8,137 nt of DNA from Chloroflexota bacterium (GTDB lineage Bacteria > Chloroflexota > Anaerolineae > B4-G1), in NCBI GenBank assembly GCA_030596915.1, contig JAUVSX010000119.1:1-8137 (forward strand). The letters are read 5' to 3'. The notes under the pieces were generated by a model. It had not been told where the DNA came from. It searched no databases and worked only from the letters and a program-made list of their open reading frames with translations. Below are positions 1 to 7,350 of this stretch, piece by piece (position 1 is the first letter of the stretch; every line of letters begins with the position of its first letter). The translations under genes and the position numbers were made by a program.

Positions 1-1
1 C

Positions 2-1084
2 ATCGTAGAGCTCACGCTGTTCAGCAACACCTATGGCGATCTGGTCTGGAACCTGAACCCGTTCAACGTCAAGAACAACGTCAACGGCGTGGGGGATATC
101 GCCTGGCAGGACTACAACTCGATGCAGGACGAGGCCCTCTTCGAGCGGCAGAGCGCCTATGTGCGCAAGATCGTTCGCGAGGTGAACGAGCACGACAGTT
201 TCTACTTCGAGGTGTGCAACGAGCCATTCGGCGATCATCCGGGGCACGTGAACCTGCGCGACGTCGAGGCCTGGCAGACCGCGATCCGCGCGATCATCCG
301 CGAGGAAGAGTCCCGTCTCCCGAAGCGTCACCTGATATTCCAGGTTCCTACCGAACGCTGGCGCAGCGACTGGCCTCTCGATCATATGGTCTCAGAGCCG
401 ACGATCGACGGGATCAACTTCCACGACTATCACAAGCTGACGTACCGGGGCGTGTACTTGCCGCAGACGGCCCGGTTCATGCAGCGCGATCTCAACCTGG
501 ATCGGATCAACTTCCTGTGGACGACGGTGCACGACGCGGGCAAGCCGCTGGTTTTCGACGAGGACAACTCTTGCACCAACGGCCTGGACGAGGAATCGTG
601 GACGATCCACCGCAAACGAGCCTGGACCGTTGTCTGCAGTGGGGGCCACTACGACATGATCGACTTCTCGATCCAGGCAGCGGGCGGTGAGGACGGAACG
701 CCCGCTTCCCGGGCCTTCATCCGGACCTGGCTGCGGCACCTTTCCACCTTCATCCACGCCACCGACTTCGTGCACTCGGCGCCAGTGCGCGGTTTCTGTT
801 CTCGAGTCCCGGAGGCTGCAATCGCCGCGACGCTGGCCAACCCCGGCCAGGAGTACGTGATCTACGTGGCCGACCGGCGCGAGATCGAGGAGTTGGGAAG
901 CGGTGATCCGATGCAGGGTGCTCTCGCGTTCTCGCTCCCGCCTGGCTCGTATCGCGCTCAACTGTACTCGCCCGCGAGCGGCGGCTATGTCGGCCCGGCC
1001 GCCCACCTTGACGGTGGGGACGTCGTGTTGGGGCTGAATGCCTTTGTCCACGACGTGGTCCTGCACATCACTGCTGATGCGTAG
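2..1084 (+). CDS. Glycoside hydrolase, TIM-barrel (clan GH-A / GH5-like), 5' truncated by window edge
   Basis: The frame is open from base 2 to the TAG at 1082-1084 (360 codons visible), so the GTG at 89 is internal and the true start lies upstream. The visible part begins in the first half of a (beta/alpha)8 barrel (I-V-E-L-T-L-F, then N-P-F-N-V-K-N-N). It contains the signature F-E-V-C-N-E-P, whose Glu (codon 221-223) is the expected acid/base of clan GH-A enzymes. A second acidic cluster, V-F-D-E-D-N (Glu codon 560-562), lies 113 residues later, where the nucleophile strand is expected. The last ~90 residues (Y-V-I-Y-V-A-D-R, then L-P-P-G-S-Y-R, ending in V-V-L-H-I) look like the small beta domain that often follows such barrels. 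It should hydrolyse a glycosidic bond; substrate and export status are unknown because the N terminus is missing. It is followed 66 bases later by the URO-D gene. Family membership is recognised by motif; exact GH family is not assigned. Confidence 0.8.
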   Translation: MVELTLFSNTYGDLVWNLNPFNVKNNVNGVGDIAWQDYNSMQDEALFERQSAYVRKIVREVNEHDSFYFEVCNEPFGDHPGHVNLRDVEAWQTAIRAIIREEESRLPKRHLIFQVPTERWRSDWPLDHMVSEPTIDGINFHDYHKLTYRGVYLPQTARFMQRDLNLDRINFLWTTVHDAGKPLVFDEDNSCTNGLDEESWTIHRKRAWTVVCSGGHYDMIDFSIQAAGGEDGTPASRAFIRTWLRHLSTFIHATDFVHSAPVRGFCSRVPEAAIAATLANPGQEYVIYVADRREIEELGSGDPMQGALAFSLPPGSYRAQLYSPASGGYVGPAAHLDGGDVVLGLNAFVHDVVLHITADA

Positions 1085-1139
1085 CCCCAGACCGGCGCTC
1101 TGGTGCACTGCCGTCCGCCTTCCAGGTCAGAACGGCCAC

Positions 1140-1143
1140 GGAG
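1140..1143 (+). promoter_or_regulatory. Shine-Dalgarno site deciding the URO-D start
   Basis: GGAG lies 7 bases before the ATG at 1151. The open frame reaches back to a GTG at 1103, but those extra 16 residues are Arg/Pro-rich and unlike the family, so the site supports starting at 1151. Confidence 0.7.
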
Positions 1144-1150
1144 ACGCCCA

Positions 1151-2287
1151 ATGAACTTCATCAAGATGGTCTGCGACGTCGAACGACTCTATCCGGCCGA
1201 GCGCATTGAACGGTCGAAGGCCAGGGTTCGCGCCGCCTGGGATCTGCGAGCGCCCATCGATCGCATCCCCTTCGTGTACAGTAGCCTGCCGCTGCCTCCC
1301 GGAGAGACGCCTTTCGACGTCTGGGATGGCATCTACACGCACGAGGAGTCCCTGGAAGCGCAGTTGGAGACGCTCATCGACCGGGCCCAACTGGACGACG
1401 ACTACGTCCCTTCCTTGTACCCCGGATGCCGTCAGGGTACCATACCGACTGCCTACGGGGCGGAGGAGTGCCGCGGGGGCGATCACACGTGGGTCAGGCC
1501 GATGCTGAACGGTCCCGACGACGTCTACGAACTGCCCCAACCTGACTTTCGCCACGATGGCGTGGCTGCGGAGATCCTCGACCGCATCAGGTTCTTCCGC
1601 TCGAAGACCGAGGGCCGGATTCCGATTCAATTGGCCGACATGCAGGGGCCGCTGGACCTGGCGAGCAATATGTGGGGCACCGAGCCCCTGCTCGTGGCGA
1701 TGTACACGCACCCCCAGGCGGTCCACACCCTCCTGCAACTGATGACCGATGCGTTCATCGAGTACGTGCAGTTGATGGATGAGGCGGCGGAAGGCGATCT
1801 GATCCCGATTCACTGTATGCCGACCAATTGGATGCCGAAGAGTCGCGGCGTTGGCGCGAGCGAGGATCTTCTAGCAGTGATGTCTCCGCGGCTCTACTCG
1901 GTCTTCGGGCGCCCGTACAACGAGCAGATCGCCGACGCGTTCGGCGGAGTCGTGATCCACTCTTGTGGCAGCGTCGAACACAACCTCGCTGAACTGGCGA
2001 GGACGCGTGGCCTCACGGCGGTGAACTTCGGCGCCACGGAGACATCGTTGCCGGCCGTGATCGACGCGGTCGGCGGCCGGGCCACGATTATCTCCCACTA
2101 CGGAGACTTGACCTGCAACGATCTGCCCCACCTGACGCCGGAGAGCCACGTGCGTCTCTGTGCCGAGCTGTTCAAGAGCCGGAGGGTCCCGGGCATGGTG
2201 GTCGTGATGCCGCTCGGGATTGACCGTGACGAGGCGCTCGCGCTTAACCCCAAGATAGCCCAGTTGGTGCGGGTCAACGGGGCATAG
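1151..2287 (+). CDS. URO-D-fold protein (uroporphyrinogen decarboxylase family; methyltransferase-like, not HemE)
   Basis: 378 aa from the ATG at 1151. The sequence has the layout of the URO-D/MtaA/CmuA superfamily: an N-terminal helical lead-in, a mid-barrel D-M-Q-G-P-L-D segment near residue 160, and V-I-H-S-C-G-S around residues 268-274. His270 and Cys272 match the H-x-C-G that binds zinc in corrinoid methyltransferases such as MtaA/MtbA. The R-Q-A-G-R motif near the start of true HemE is absent, so heme synthesis is unlikely. The third zinc-ligand Cys expected near the C terminus (P-G-C-G-I in family members, from memory) appears as M-P-L-G-I here; Cys322 and Cys337 are the only late cysteines. 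It lies between a glycosidase and a sugar kinase (26 bases to the latter), implying a role in the same pathway, perhaps demethylation of a methylated sugar or rearrangement of an intermediate. No corrinoid-binding protein is in the window. The family call is firm; function is not known. Confidence 0.85.
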   Translation: MNFIKMVCDVERLYPAERIERSKARVRAAWDLRAPIDRIPFVYSSLPLPPGETPFDVWDGIYTHEESLEAQLETLIDRAQLDDDYVPSLYPGCRQGTIPTAYGAEECRGGDHTWVRPMLNGPDDVYELPQPDFRHDGVAAEILDRIRFFRSKTEGRIPIQLADMQGPLDLASNMWGTEPLLVAMYTHPQAVHTLLQLMTDAFIEYVQLMDEAAEGDLIPIHCMPTNWMPKSRGVGASEDLLAVMSPRLYSVFGRPYNEQIADAFGGVVIHSCGSVEHNLAELARTRGLTAVNFGATETSLPAVIDAVGGRATIISHYGDLTCNDLPHLTPESHVRLCAELFKSRRVPGMVVVMPLGIDRDEALALNPKIAQLVRVNGA

Positions 2288-2313
2288 ATCAACTCTGGCG
2301 AGGAGTCACGAGT

Positions 2314-3837
2314 ATGTCGTTCATGGGAGTTGACATTGGGCAGACCGGGTGCAAGGTGCTGGCCTTCGACGCCCGAGGGCGCCCCGTTGGCAGCGCCTAC
2401 CGGGAGTATCCCTTGATTTCACCGCAGCCTGGCTGGGCAGAACTCGACTCCCAGCAGGTGATAGCGCTGTGCAAGGAGGCCATCACCGAAGTCGCTGTCG
2501 AGGTTGGGCGGCGCGATCCTGTGTCGGCGATCGCTGTTGCCTCTCAGGGCGAGTCGTTCACCGTCGTAGGCGCGAACGACGAGTTCCTGTGCAACGGCAT
2601 GATCACCTCTGACACACGTGCGCGGGAGCAGGTCGCGGACCTCACTGACACCATCGGCCTGGAGAAGCTCTACCAGATCACTGGGCACTCCCCGCACACG
2701 ATGTTCACGCTGTTCAAGCTGGCGTGGCTTCGCGAGAATCGCCCCGCGATCCTCGACCAGGCAGCTAAGATCCTGTGCTATGAGGATCTGCTGAGCTACG
2801 AGCTAACTGGCGAGGCCGTGACAGACTACAGCATAGCCGGTCGGACGATGTTGTTCGACGTGCGCGCAAGGGAGTGGTCGGGGGAGATCCTGGGCCAGAT
2901 TGGCCTTGGTCCAGAGGTGCTCCCGAGGCCGGAGCCCTCCGGCCACGTGGTCGGCACGGTGCGCAGTTCTCTCGCCAGTGAACTGGGCCTTCCTCCTGGC
3001 GTTCAGGTCGTCGCTGGGGGTCACGACCAGCCTTGTGGGGCCCTGGGCGCAGGCGTGGTTGGACCTGAGGTCGCGATGTATGCGACGGGGACTGTCGAAT
3101 GCATATCTCCCGCCTTTGACCGTCTGGTGCTGAACGATACGCTGCGGGATGCCAACTTGGCGACCTATCACCACGTCGTACCAGGGCTGTACTTCACCGT
3201 GGCATTCAACCTGACCGGCGGCAATCTACTGCGATGGTTCCGCGACGAGTTTGGTGTGGAGGAGACTCGGCTGGCGCACGAAGGTGGGCGTAGCGTGTAT
3301 GACCTCCTGCTCGAACAGATTCCTGATCAACCGACGTCTGTGCTCGTGCTGCCGCACTTCGTAGCCACGGGCACGCCGTATTTCGACACCGCGCCCACCG
3401 GTGCGCTTATCGGCTTGAGTCTCGCGACGACCAGGGGAGAGTTCATCAAGGCACTGCTGGAGGGTGTGACGTACGAGATGCGGCTCAACGTGAACATCCT
3501 GCGCAAGGCCGGGGTCGGGATCGCCGAGTTGCGGGCGATCGGCGGCGGCGCCAAGAGCGCAGCGTGGATGCAGATCAAAGCCGACATAATGGACATTCCC
3601 ATCGTCTCGATGAACGTGAGCGAGGCAGCGGGTATGGGCGCGGCTATGCTCGCGGCGGTGGGCAGCGGCGCGATCGAAACCATAGACGAAGCGGTCGAAG
3701 AGTGGGTTCACCCTCAGCGCGTGTTCGAGCCCGAGAGGAATCGCGCGCGGCTATATGAAGAGCGCTTCGCGGTCTATCGCGAGCTCTACCACGCGCTCAG
3801 ACCGCTGGGGACGGAGATGGCGCGCTGGTCCGCGTGA
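2314..3837 (+). CDS. FGGY-family carbohydrate kinase (xylulokinase-like)
   Basis: 507 aa, typical FGGY length. ATG at 2314 has AGGAG at 2301-2305, 8 bases upstream; a second ATG at 2323 is less well spaced. The N-terminal ATPase-fold phosphate loop is visible at residues 5-14 (G-V-D-I-G-Q-T-G-C-K). G-G-H-D-Q-P-C-G-A places the likely catalytic base at Asp238, close to its position in xylulokinases. The ATP-site stretch I-G-G-G-A-K-S-A-A-W (Gly410-412) and the following I-P-I-V, E-A-A-G-M-G-A-A form the C-terminal FGGY signature. It phosphorylates a ketose, polyol or related sugar with ATP in the cytoplasm. The substrate loop reads M-I-T-S-D-T-R-A, lacking the aromatic residue before the Asp that is common in xylulokinases (W-x-D-x-R), so D-xylulose should not be assumed. 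It sits inside the operon, 40 bases before the DUF4038 glycosidase. Confidence 0.93.
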   Translation: MSFMGVDIGQTGCKVLAFDARGRPVGSAYREYPLISPQPGWAELDSQQVIALCKEAITEVAVEVGRRDPVSAIAVASQGESFTVVGANDEFLCNGMITSDTRAREQVADLTDTIGLEKLYQITGHSPHTMFTLFKLAWLRENRPAILDQAAKILCYEDLLSYELTGEAVTDYSIAGRTMLFDVRAREWSGEILGQIGLGPEVLPRPEPSGHVVGTVRSSLASELGLPPGVQVVAGGHDQPCGALGAGVVGPEVAMYATGTVECISPAFDRLVLNDTLRDANLATYHHVVPGLYFTVAFNLTGGNLLRWFRDEFGVEETRLAHEGGRSVYDLLLEQIPDQPTSVLVLPHFVATGTPYFDTAPTGALIGLSLATTRGEFIKALLEGVTYEMRLNVNILRKAGVGIAELRAIGGGAKSAAWMQIKADIMDIPIVSMNVSEAAGMGAAMLAAVGSGAIETIDEAVEEWVHPQRVFEPERNRARLYEERFAVYRELYHALRPLGTEMARWSA

Positions 3838-3863
3838 TGTCGGCGCGCTGCATAGCCAGGGAC

Positions 3864-3868
3864 GGAGG
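3864..3868 (+). promoter_or_regulatory. Shine-Dalgarno site deciding the DUF4038 glycosidase start
   Basis: GGAGG sits 9 bases before the ATG at 3878. The open frame extends to 3755, overlapping the kinase, but that 41-residue extension is Arg/Ser-rich and is out-of-frame kinase sequence, so 3878 is chosen. Confidence 0.8.
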
Positions 3869-3877
3869 CAAAGGCCG

Positions 3878-5485
3878 ATGAAGTTCGGGATCGTCAACTG
3901 TGCGACGGAGTTCTCGCTGCTGTCGTCAAAGGCCTACTCGGATCCATTCAACGAGGTCGAGCTTGATGTCGTCTTCACGGCCCCAGAGGGCGTTGATTGC
4001 GTCGTGCCCGCTTACTGGGCGGGGGAGGATGTGTGGACCGTTCGGTATGCGCCTGCTGTGGTGGGCCGTCACCGCTACCGGACGGTCTGCTCCGACCTCG
4101 AGAACGTTGGGCTTCACGACACGCAGGGCGAGATGGAGGTGCGTCCGTACGATGGCACGAATCCGCTCTACCGGCACGGACCGCTGCGCGTCAGCGAAGA
4201 CCGGCGGTTTCTCGAGCATCGCGATGGCACTCCTTTCTTCTGGCTCGGCGATACCTGGTGGCACGGACTGACCGGGCGCTTCCGCTGGCCGGACGACGTT
4301 CGGGTGCTCGCCGCTGACAGGGCGGACAAGGGATTCACGGTGATCCAGATCGTGGGTGGACTCGTGCCGGAACTCACGCAAGATCGTTTCTGGACAGAGT
4401 GGTCGGCCAATGCTGGCGGCTGGGCATGGGAGGAGGGTTTCGCCCGCGTCAACCCGCGCTTCTTCGACGAGGCAGATCTGAAGATTGGTCACCTCGTGCG
4501 GGTCGGGCTCGTTCCCTGCATCGTTGGGGCCTGGGGCTACTACCTCAAGGTCACCGGCGTCGAGAAGATGAAGCAGCATTGGCGCTACCTGGTGGCGAGA
4601 TACGGGGCCTACCCCGTGGTCTGGTGCCTGGCGGGCGAGGTGAATATGCCCCCCTACGACTCGACACGGCGCGAGGAAGACAGCCGGGAACTCAAAGCCG
4701 AATGGACGGAGGTCGCTCGCTACTTGCGCCAGATCGACCCGTACCATCATCCGATCACCGCCCATCCCTCGAGGCCCGATTCGCGCGAGATGGTCGAGGA
4801 TGAGAGCCTCGTCGACGTCGATATGCTCCAGACCGGACACCGCTACGATTCGCTTGGGCCCACCGTGCGGTGTGTCCAGGAGTGTGTCGCCAAGAGGCCA
4901 CGCTACCCAGTCCTGATCGGCGAGGTCTGCTACGAGGGGGAGTACGGATCAAACTGGCAGGACCTGCAGCGGTTCTTCTTCTGGACGAGCATGCTGAGCG
5001 GGTCGGCCGGGCACACGTACGGCGCGAACGGGATTTGGCAGATGAACTCCCCGGAGAAGACTTTCGTCGGCATCCGCACCTACGGTGACGCGGGCTGGGC
5101 GGAGACGATGCGTCTGCCTGGGTCGCACCAGCTAGGACTATCGAAACGCTTCCTCGAGCGATACCCGTGGCACCGATTCGAGCCCGTAACCGGGGCGCAC
5201 CAGCACGAAACCGATCGCATCAGCCCCTTCATGGCGGGCATTCCTGGCAGGGTGTGGATGATCTACCTGGCCGGGGAGGCACTCGACAGTGTCTTCTGGG
5301 GACTGATGGGAGCCGACATCGCTATTGAGCCCGGAGTGACCTACCGGGCATCGTTCTTCAACCCCCGCGACGGGAGGGTGCTGGACATCGGGCCAGTTGA
5401 GCCCGGTGAGAACGGCCGCTGGCCGATTCCGCATAAACCGACGCGCGAAGATTTGGTGCTGGTACTGGAGGCAGAAGAACAATGA
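3878..5485 (+). CDS. DUF5060 + DUF4038 (apiosidase/GH140-like) glycoside hydrolase
   Basis: 535 aa. Residues ~3-90 form a beta-sandwich resembling DUF5060 (V-E-L-D-V-V-F-T, then V-W-T-V-R-Y-A-P and G-R-H-R-Y-R). Residues ~100-430 are a TIM-barrel catalytic domain of the DUF4038 type: F-F-W-L-G-D-T-W-W (L-G-D-T-W-W at 123-128), V-V-W-C-L-A-G-E-V-N (Glu254) and P-V-L-I-G-E-V-C-Y-E-G-E-Y (Glu349). Glu254 and Glu349 are the candidate acid/base and nucleophile. Residues ~440-535 (F-F-N-P-R-D-G, L-V-L-V-L-E) resemble the 'putative collagen-binding' beta domain usual at the end of this family. There is no signal peptide, so it probably acts in the cytoplasm on imported oligosaccharides. The characterised relative is the GH140 endo-apiosidase of rhamnogalacturonan II breakdown, but the family is broad and the acid/base motif here differs (Glu rather than the Asp I recall), so apiose is only a candidate. 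Its stop overlaps the next start (ATGA), showing translational coupling. Confidence 0.87.
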   Translation: MKFGIVNCATEFSLLSSKAYSDPFNEVELDVVFTAPEGVDCVVPAYWAGEDVWTVRYAPAVVGRHRYRTVCSDLENVGLHDTQGEMEVRPYDGTNPLYRHGPLRVSEDRRFLEHRDGTPFFWLGDTWWHGLTGRFRWPDDVRVLAADRADKGFTVIQIVGGLVPELTQDRFWTEWSANAGGWAWEEGFARVNPRFFDEADLKIGHLVRVGLVPCIVGAWGYYLKVTGVEKMKQHWRYLVARYGAYPVVWCLAGEVNMPPYDSTRREEDSRELKAEWTEVARYLRQIDPYHHPITAHPSRPDSREMVEDESLVDVDMLQTGHRYDSLGPTVRCVQECVAKRPRYPVLIGEVCYEGEYGSNWQDLQRFFFWTSMLSGSAGHTYGANGIWQMNSPEKTFVGIRTYGDAGWAETMRLPGSHQLGLSKRFLERYPWHRFEPVTGAHQHETDRISPFMAGIPGRVWMIYLAGEALDSVFWGLMGADIAIEPGVTYRASFFNPRDGRVLDIGPVEPGENGRWPIPHKPTREDLVLVLEAEEQ

Positions 5486-6237
5486 GGATCAACACAGCCA
5501 AACGTCGCATGTTGGACGGCAAGCCCGCCATCGGCGCCTCGCTGACGCTGGGATCGCCCCAGATCGGCGAGATCATCTCGCAGATGAACTTCGACCACAT
5601 ACTGGTGGACTGCCAGCACGGCCTGTGGGATGAGCAGGGCGCCGCGACGGCGTTCCGCAACATCGCCCTCGGGTCTGCAGTGCCGATGGCCCGGGTACAC
5701 CGGAACGACTTCGGCGCCATCGGCAGGCTCTTAGACTTGGGTGCGATGGGCAGGGTCGGCCCAATGGTCGAGACGGTGGAGCAGGCCCAGGCAGCGGCTG
5801 AAGCAGCTCGCTATCCGCCGAGGGGAAGACGGTCAGCCGGAGCACTGGGTGCGCGCTTCCATGGCCCCGACTACCTCGACTGGTTTGATGACGAACTCTT
5901 CCTTGCCGTCCAGATTGAGGCGGCGGCCGCGCTGGAGCGGGTCGAGGAGATTATGGCGGTCGACGGTATCGACGGCTGCTGGATCGGGCCCGCTGATCTT
6001 CGGATCACGATGGGCGTGGACATCGACACGCAGGAGGGCGCCGCGGCGCACGAGGCTGCCATCCTGAAGGTGCTTGAGGCCTGTCGCAGCACGGGAAAGA
6101 TCCCGGGAATCGCCACTGGCGAGGACGTGCAGAGACGGATCGACCAGGGCTTCCTGTACGTTATGGCCGGCGGTGACTATCCGTTCATCCTTCGGGGAGC
6201 CGAGGAGTTCCTGGCCATCTGTGGCCGGGAGCCCTAG
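5482..6237 (+). CDS. HpcH/HpaI-family aldolase (class II 2-keto-acid aldolase)
   Basis: 251 aa, usual length for the family. ATG at 5482 overlaps the previous stop by 4 bases; GGAGG at 5467-5471 gives 10-base spacing. Family motifs in order: V-D-C-Q-H-G (His46, catalytic His), M-A-R-V (Arg71, binds the keto-acid carboxylate), R-Y-P-P-R-G (the usual R-Y-P-P-x-G), Q-I-E (Glu146) and G-P-A-D-L (Asp172). Glu146 and Asp172 are the divalent-metal ligands, with the same 26-residue spacing as in HpaI. It should cleave a 2-keto-3-deoxy sugar acid or 4-hydroxy-2-keto acid to pyruvate plus an aldehyde, as in 2-keto-3-deoxy-L-rhamnonate or 5-keto-4-deoxy-glucarate aldolases. In this operon it is the likely carbon-carbon cleavage step. 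One oddity: where relatives have G-V-I-V-P after L-L-D-L-G-A-M, this protein reads G-R-V-G-P (residues 90-94). The exact substrate is not readable. Confidence 0.9.
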   Translation: MRINTAKRRMLDGKPAIGASLTLGSPQIGEIISQMNFDHILVDCQHGLWDEQGAATAFRNIALGSAVPMARVHRNDFGAIGRLLDLGAMGRVGPMVETVEQAQAAAEAARYPPRGRRSAGALGARFHGPDYLDWFDDELFLAVQIEAAAALERVEEIMAVDGIDGCWIGPADLRITMGVDIDTQEGAAAHEAAILKVLEACRSTGKIPGIATGEDVQRRIDQGFLYVMAGGDYPFILRGAEEFLAICGREP

Positions 6238-6243
6238 CCGACG

Positions 6244-7212
6244 GTGCGGTACGCAACGATCCCGGGCGTCGACAAGCCGGTCTCCCGCCTGGTGCAGGGT
6301 ACTGGCTTCGTCGGTTCCCACGATCCGTGCGGCCCAGACCGTTGGTTTGCCCATTTGGACGCGGTCTTCGAGCTGGGCTGCACGACGTTTGACACGGCCC
6401 ACATCTATGGCTTCGGCGACAACGAGCGCACGGTTGGTCGCTGGGTCAACCAGCGTGGAATCCGTGAAGAGGTGGTGATCATCGGCAAGGGCGCGCACTT
6501 CAACGATGATCGCGACCGCGTGACCCCGTACGACATCACGTCGGATCTCCACGATTCGCTGGCTCGCCTCCAATTCGACTACATAGACCTGTACCTGCTG
6601 CACCGCGACGATCCCTTGATGCCTGTCGGACCGCTCGTCGAGGTGCTGAACGAGCACCTGTCGGTGGGCCTGATACGTGCCTTCGGCGGCTCCAATTGGA
6701 CTCACGCGCGCATTGAGGAGGCGAACGCCTACGCGGAGGCCCACGACCTGGTGCCCTTCGTCGCCAGCAGCCCGCACTTCAGCCTGGCGGAGATCGTGAA
6801 ATACGACTACCGGGGCGTGGTGAGCATAGCGGGCCCGCCAGGCCGCGGGGCGCGGGAGTGGTACGCGCGCGAGCAGATGGCCGTGATCCCCTGGTCGAGT
6901 CTGTGCAGCGGTTTCCTTTCCGGTCGGGTCAGGCGGGCCACGCCCGCGGCCCCATCCGAGGCGACCGCGTCCAGACTGTTCGGGTCGGAGGCCAACTACG
7001 AGCGCCTCGAGCGGGCATGGATTCTGGCCCAGGATCGGGGCCTCACGGTCCCGCAGGTTGCGCTGGCGTACTTGTGGGGGAGTGGCCTGAACGTCTTCCC
7101 CATAGTCGGCCCCAAGCGCGTGGACCACCTCCAGGAGAACGCGGCCGCGCTCGACGTTGAACTGACGCCTGGAGAGATGGCCTGGCTTGACCTGAGCAGG
7201 CCGACTCGATAG
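6244..7212 (+). CDS. Aldo/keto reductase
   Basis: 322 aa from a GTG at 6244. An in-frame TAG (the aldolase stop, 6235-6237) lies just upstream, so no longer start is possible; GGGAG at 6227-6231 is a somewhat distant (12-base) ribosome site. The full AKR catalytic tetrad is visible: Asp50 and Tyr55 (F-D-T-A-H-I-Y-G), Lys82 (I-I-G-K-G) and His120 (Y-L-L-H-R). Later elements match the fold: A-F-G-G-S-N-W (strand 6 region), S-S-P-H-F-S-L, V-I-P-W-S-S-L and the cofactor-binding end P-I-V-G-P-K-R. It is an NAD(P)H-dependent cytoplasmic oxidoreductase acting on an aldehyde, ketone or sugar hemiacetal; in this setting it probably oxidises or reduces the released sugar or the aldehyde left by the aldolase. 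It is the last gene of the operon. Substrate and direction of reaction are unknown. Confidence 0.92.
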   Translation: MRYATIPGVDKPVSRLVQGTGFVGSHDPCGPDRWFAHLDAVFELGCTTFDTAHIYGFGDNERTVGRWVNQRGIREEVVIIGKGAHFNDDRDRVTPYDITSDLHDSLARLQFDYIDLYLLHRDDPLMPVGPLVEVLNEHLSVGLIRAFGGSNWTHARIEEANAYAEAHDLVPFVASSPHFSLAEIVKYDYRGVVSIAGPPGRGAREWYAREQMAVIPWSSLCSGFLSGRVRRATPAAPSEATASRLFGSEANYERLERAWILAQDRGLTVPQVALAYLWGSGLNVFPIVGPKRVDHLQENAAALDVELTPGEMAWLDLSRPTR

Positions 7213-7350
7213 TCGCGGCGCCTCGCATATCGTGGACCGCCACACCGCCGGATGTCATCATCTGGGGTCACCGTGCGCTCTTGCCAGCCATCCATGCCCG
7301 GCGCCGCGGGATCGCTGAACCCCTGAGGCTAACCAACCGTATACCAAGTG

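Noticed and set aside
89..91. GTG as the start of the first gene
   Set aside because: The frame is open to the left edge and the upstream codons read as good barrel sequence (I-V-E-L-T-L-F), so the gene starts outside the window.
1103..1150. Upstream GTG start for the URO-D gene
   Set aside because: The extension is Arg/Pro-rich and the ATG at 1151 has a properly placed GGAG.
1151..2287. HemE (uroporphyrinogen decarboxylase proper)
   Set aside because: The N-terminal R-Q-A-G-R substrate motif is missing, an H-x-C-G metal motif is present, and no heme genes are nearby.
3755..3877. Upstream start of the DUF4038 gene inside the kinase
   Set aside because: It would overlap the kinase by 83 bases with low-complexity Arg/Ser sequence; ATG 3878 has GGAGG at good spacing.
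3926..4840. 304-codon antisense open frame within the DUF4038 glycosidase
   Set aside because: Shadow of a clear + strand enzyme; no recognisable domain or ribosome site.
5833..7245. 470-codon antisense open frame opposite the aldolase and reductase
   Set aside because: It is the complement of two well-supported genes in GC-rich DNA; its translation is Arg/His/Val-rich with no family motifs and it crosses the gene boundary.
7213..7320. Intrinsic terminator after the reductase
   Set aside because: Only 4-base stems are found and none is followed by a T run.
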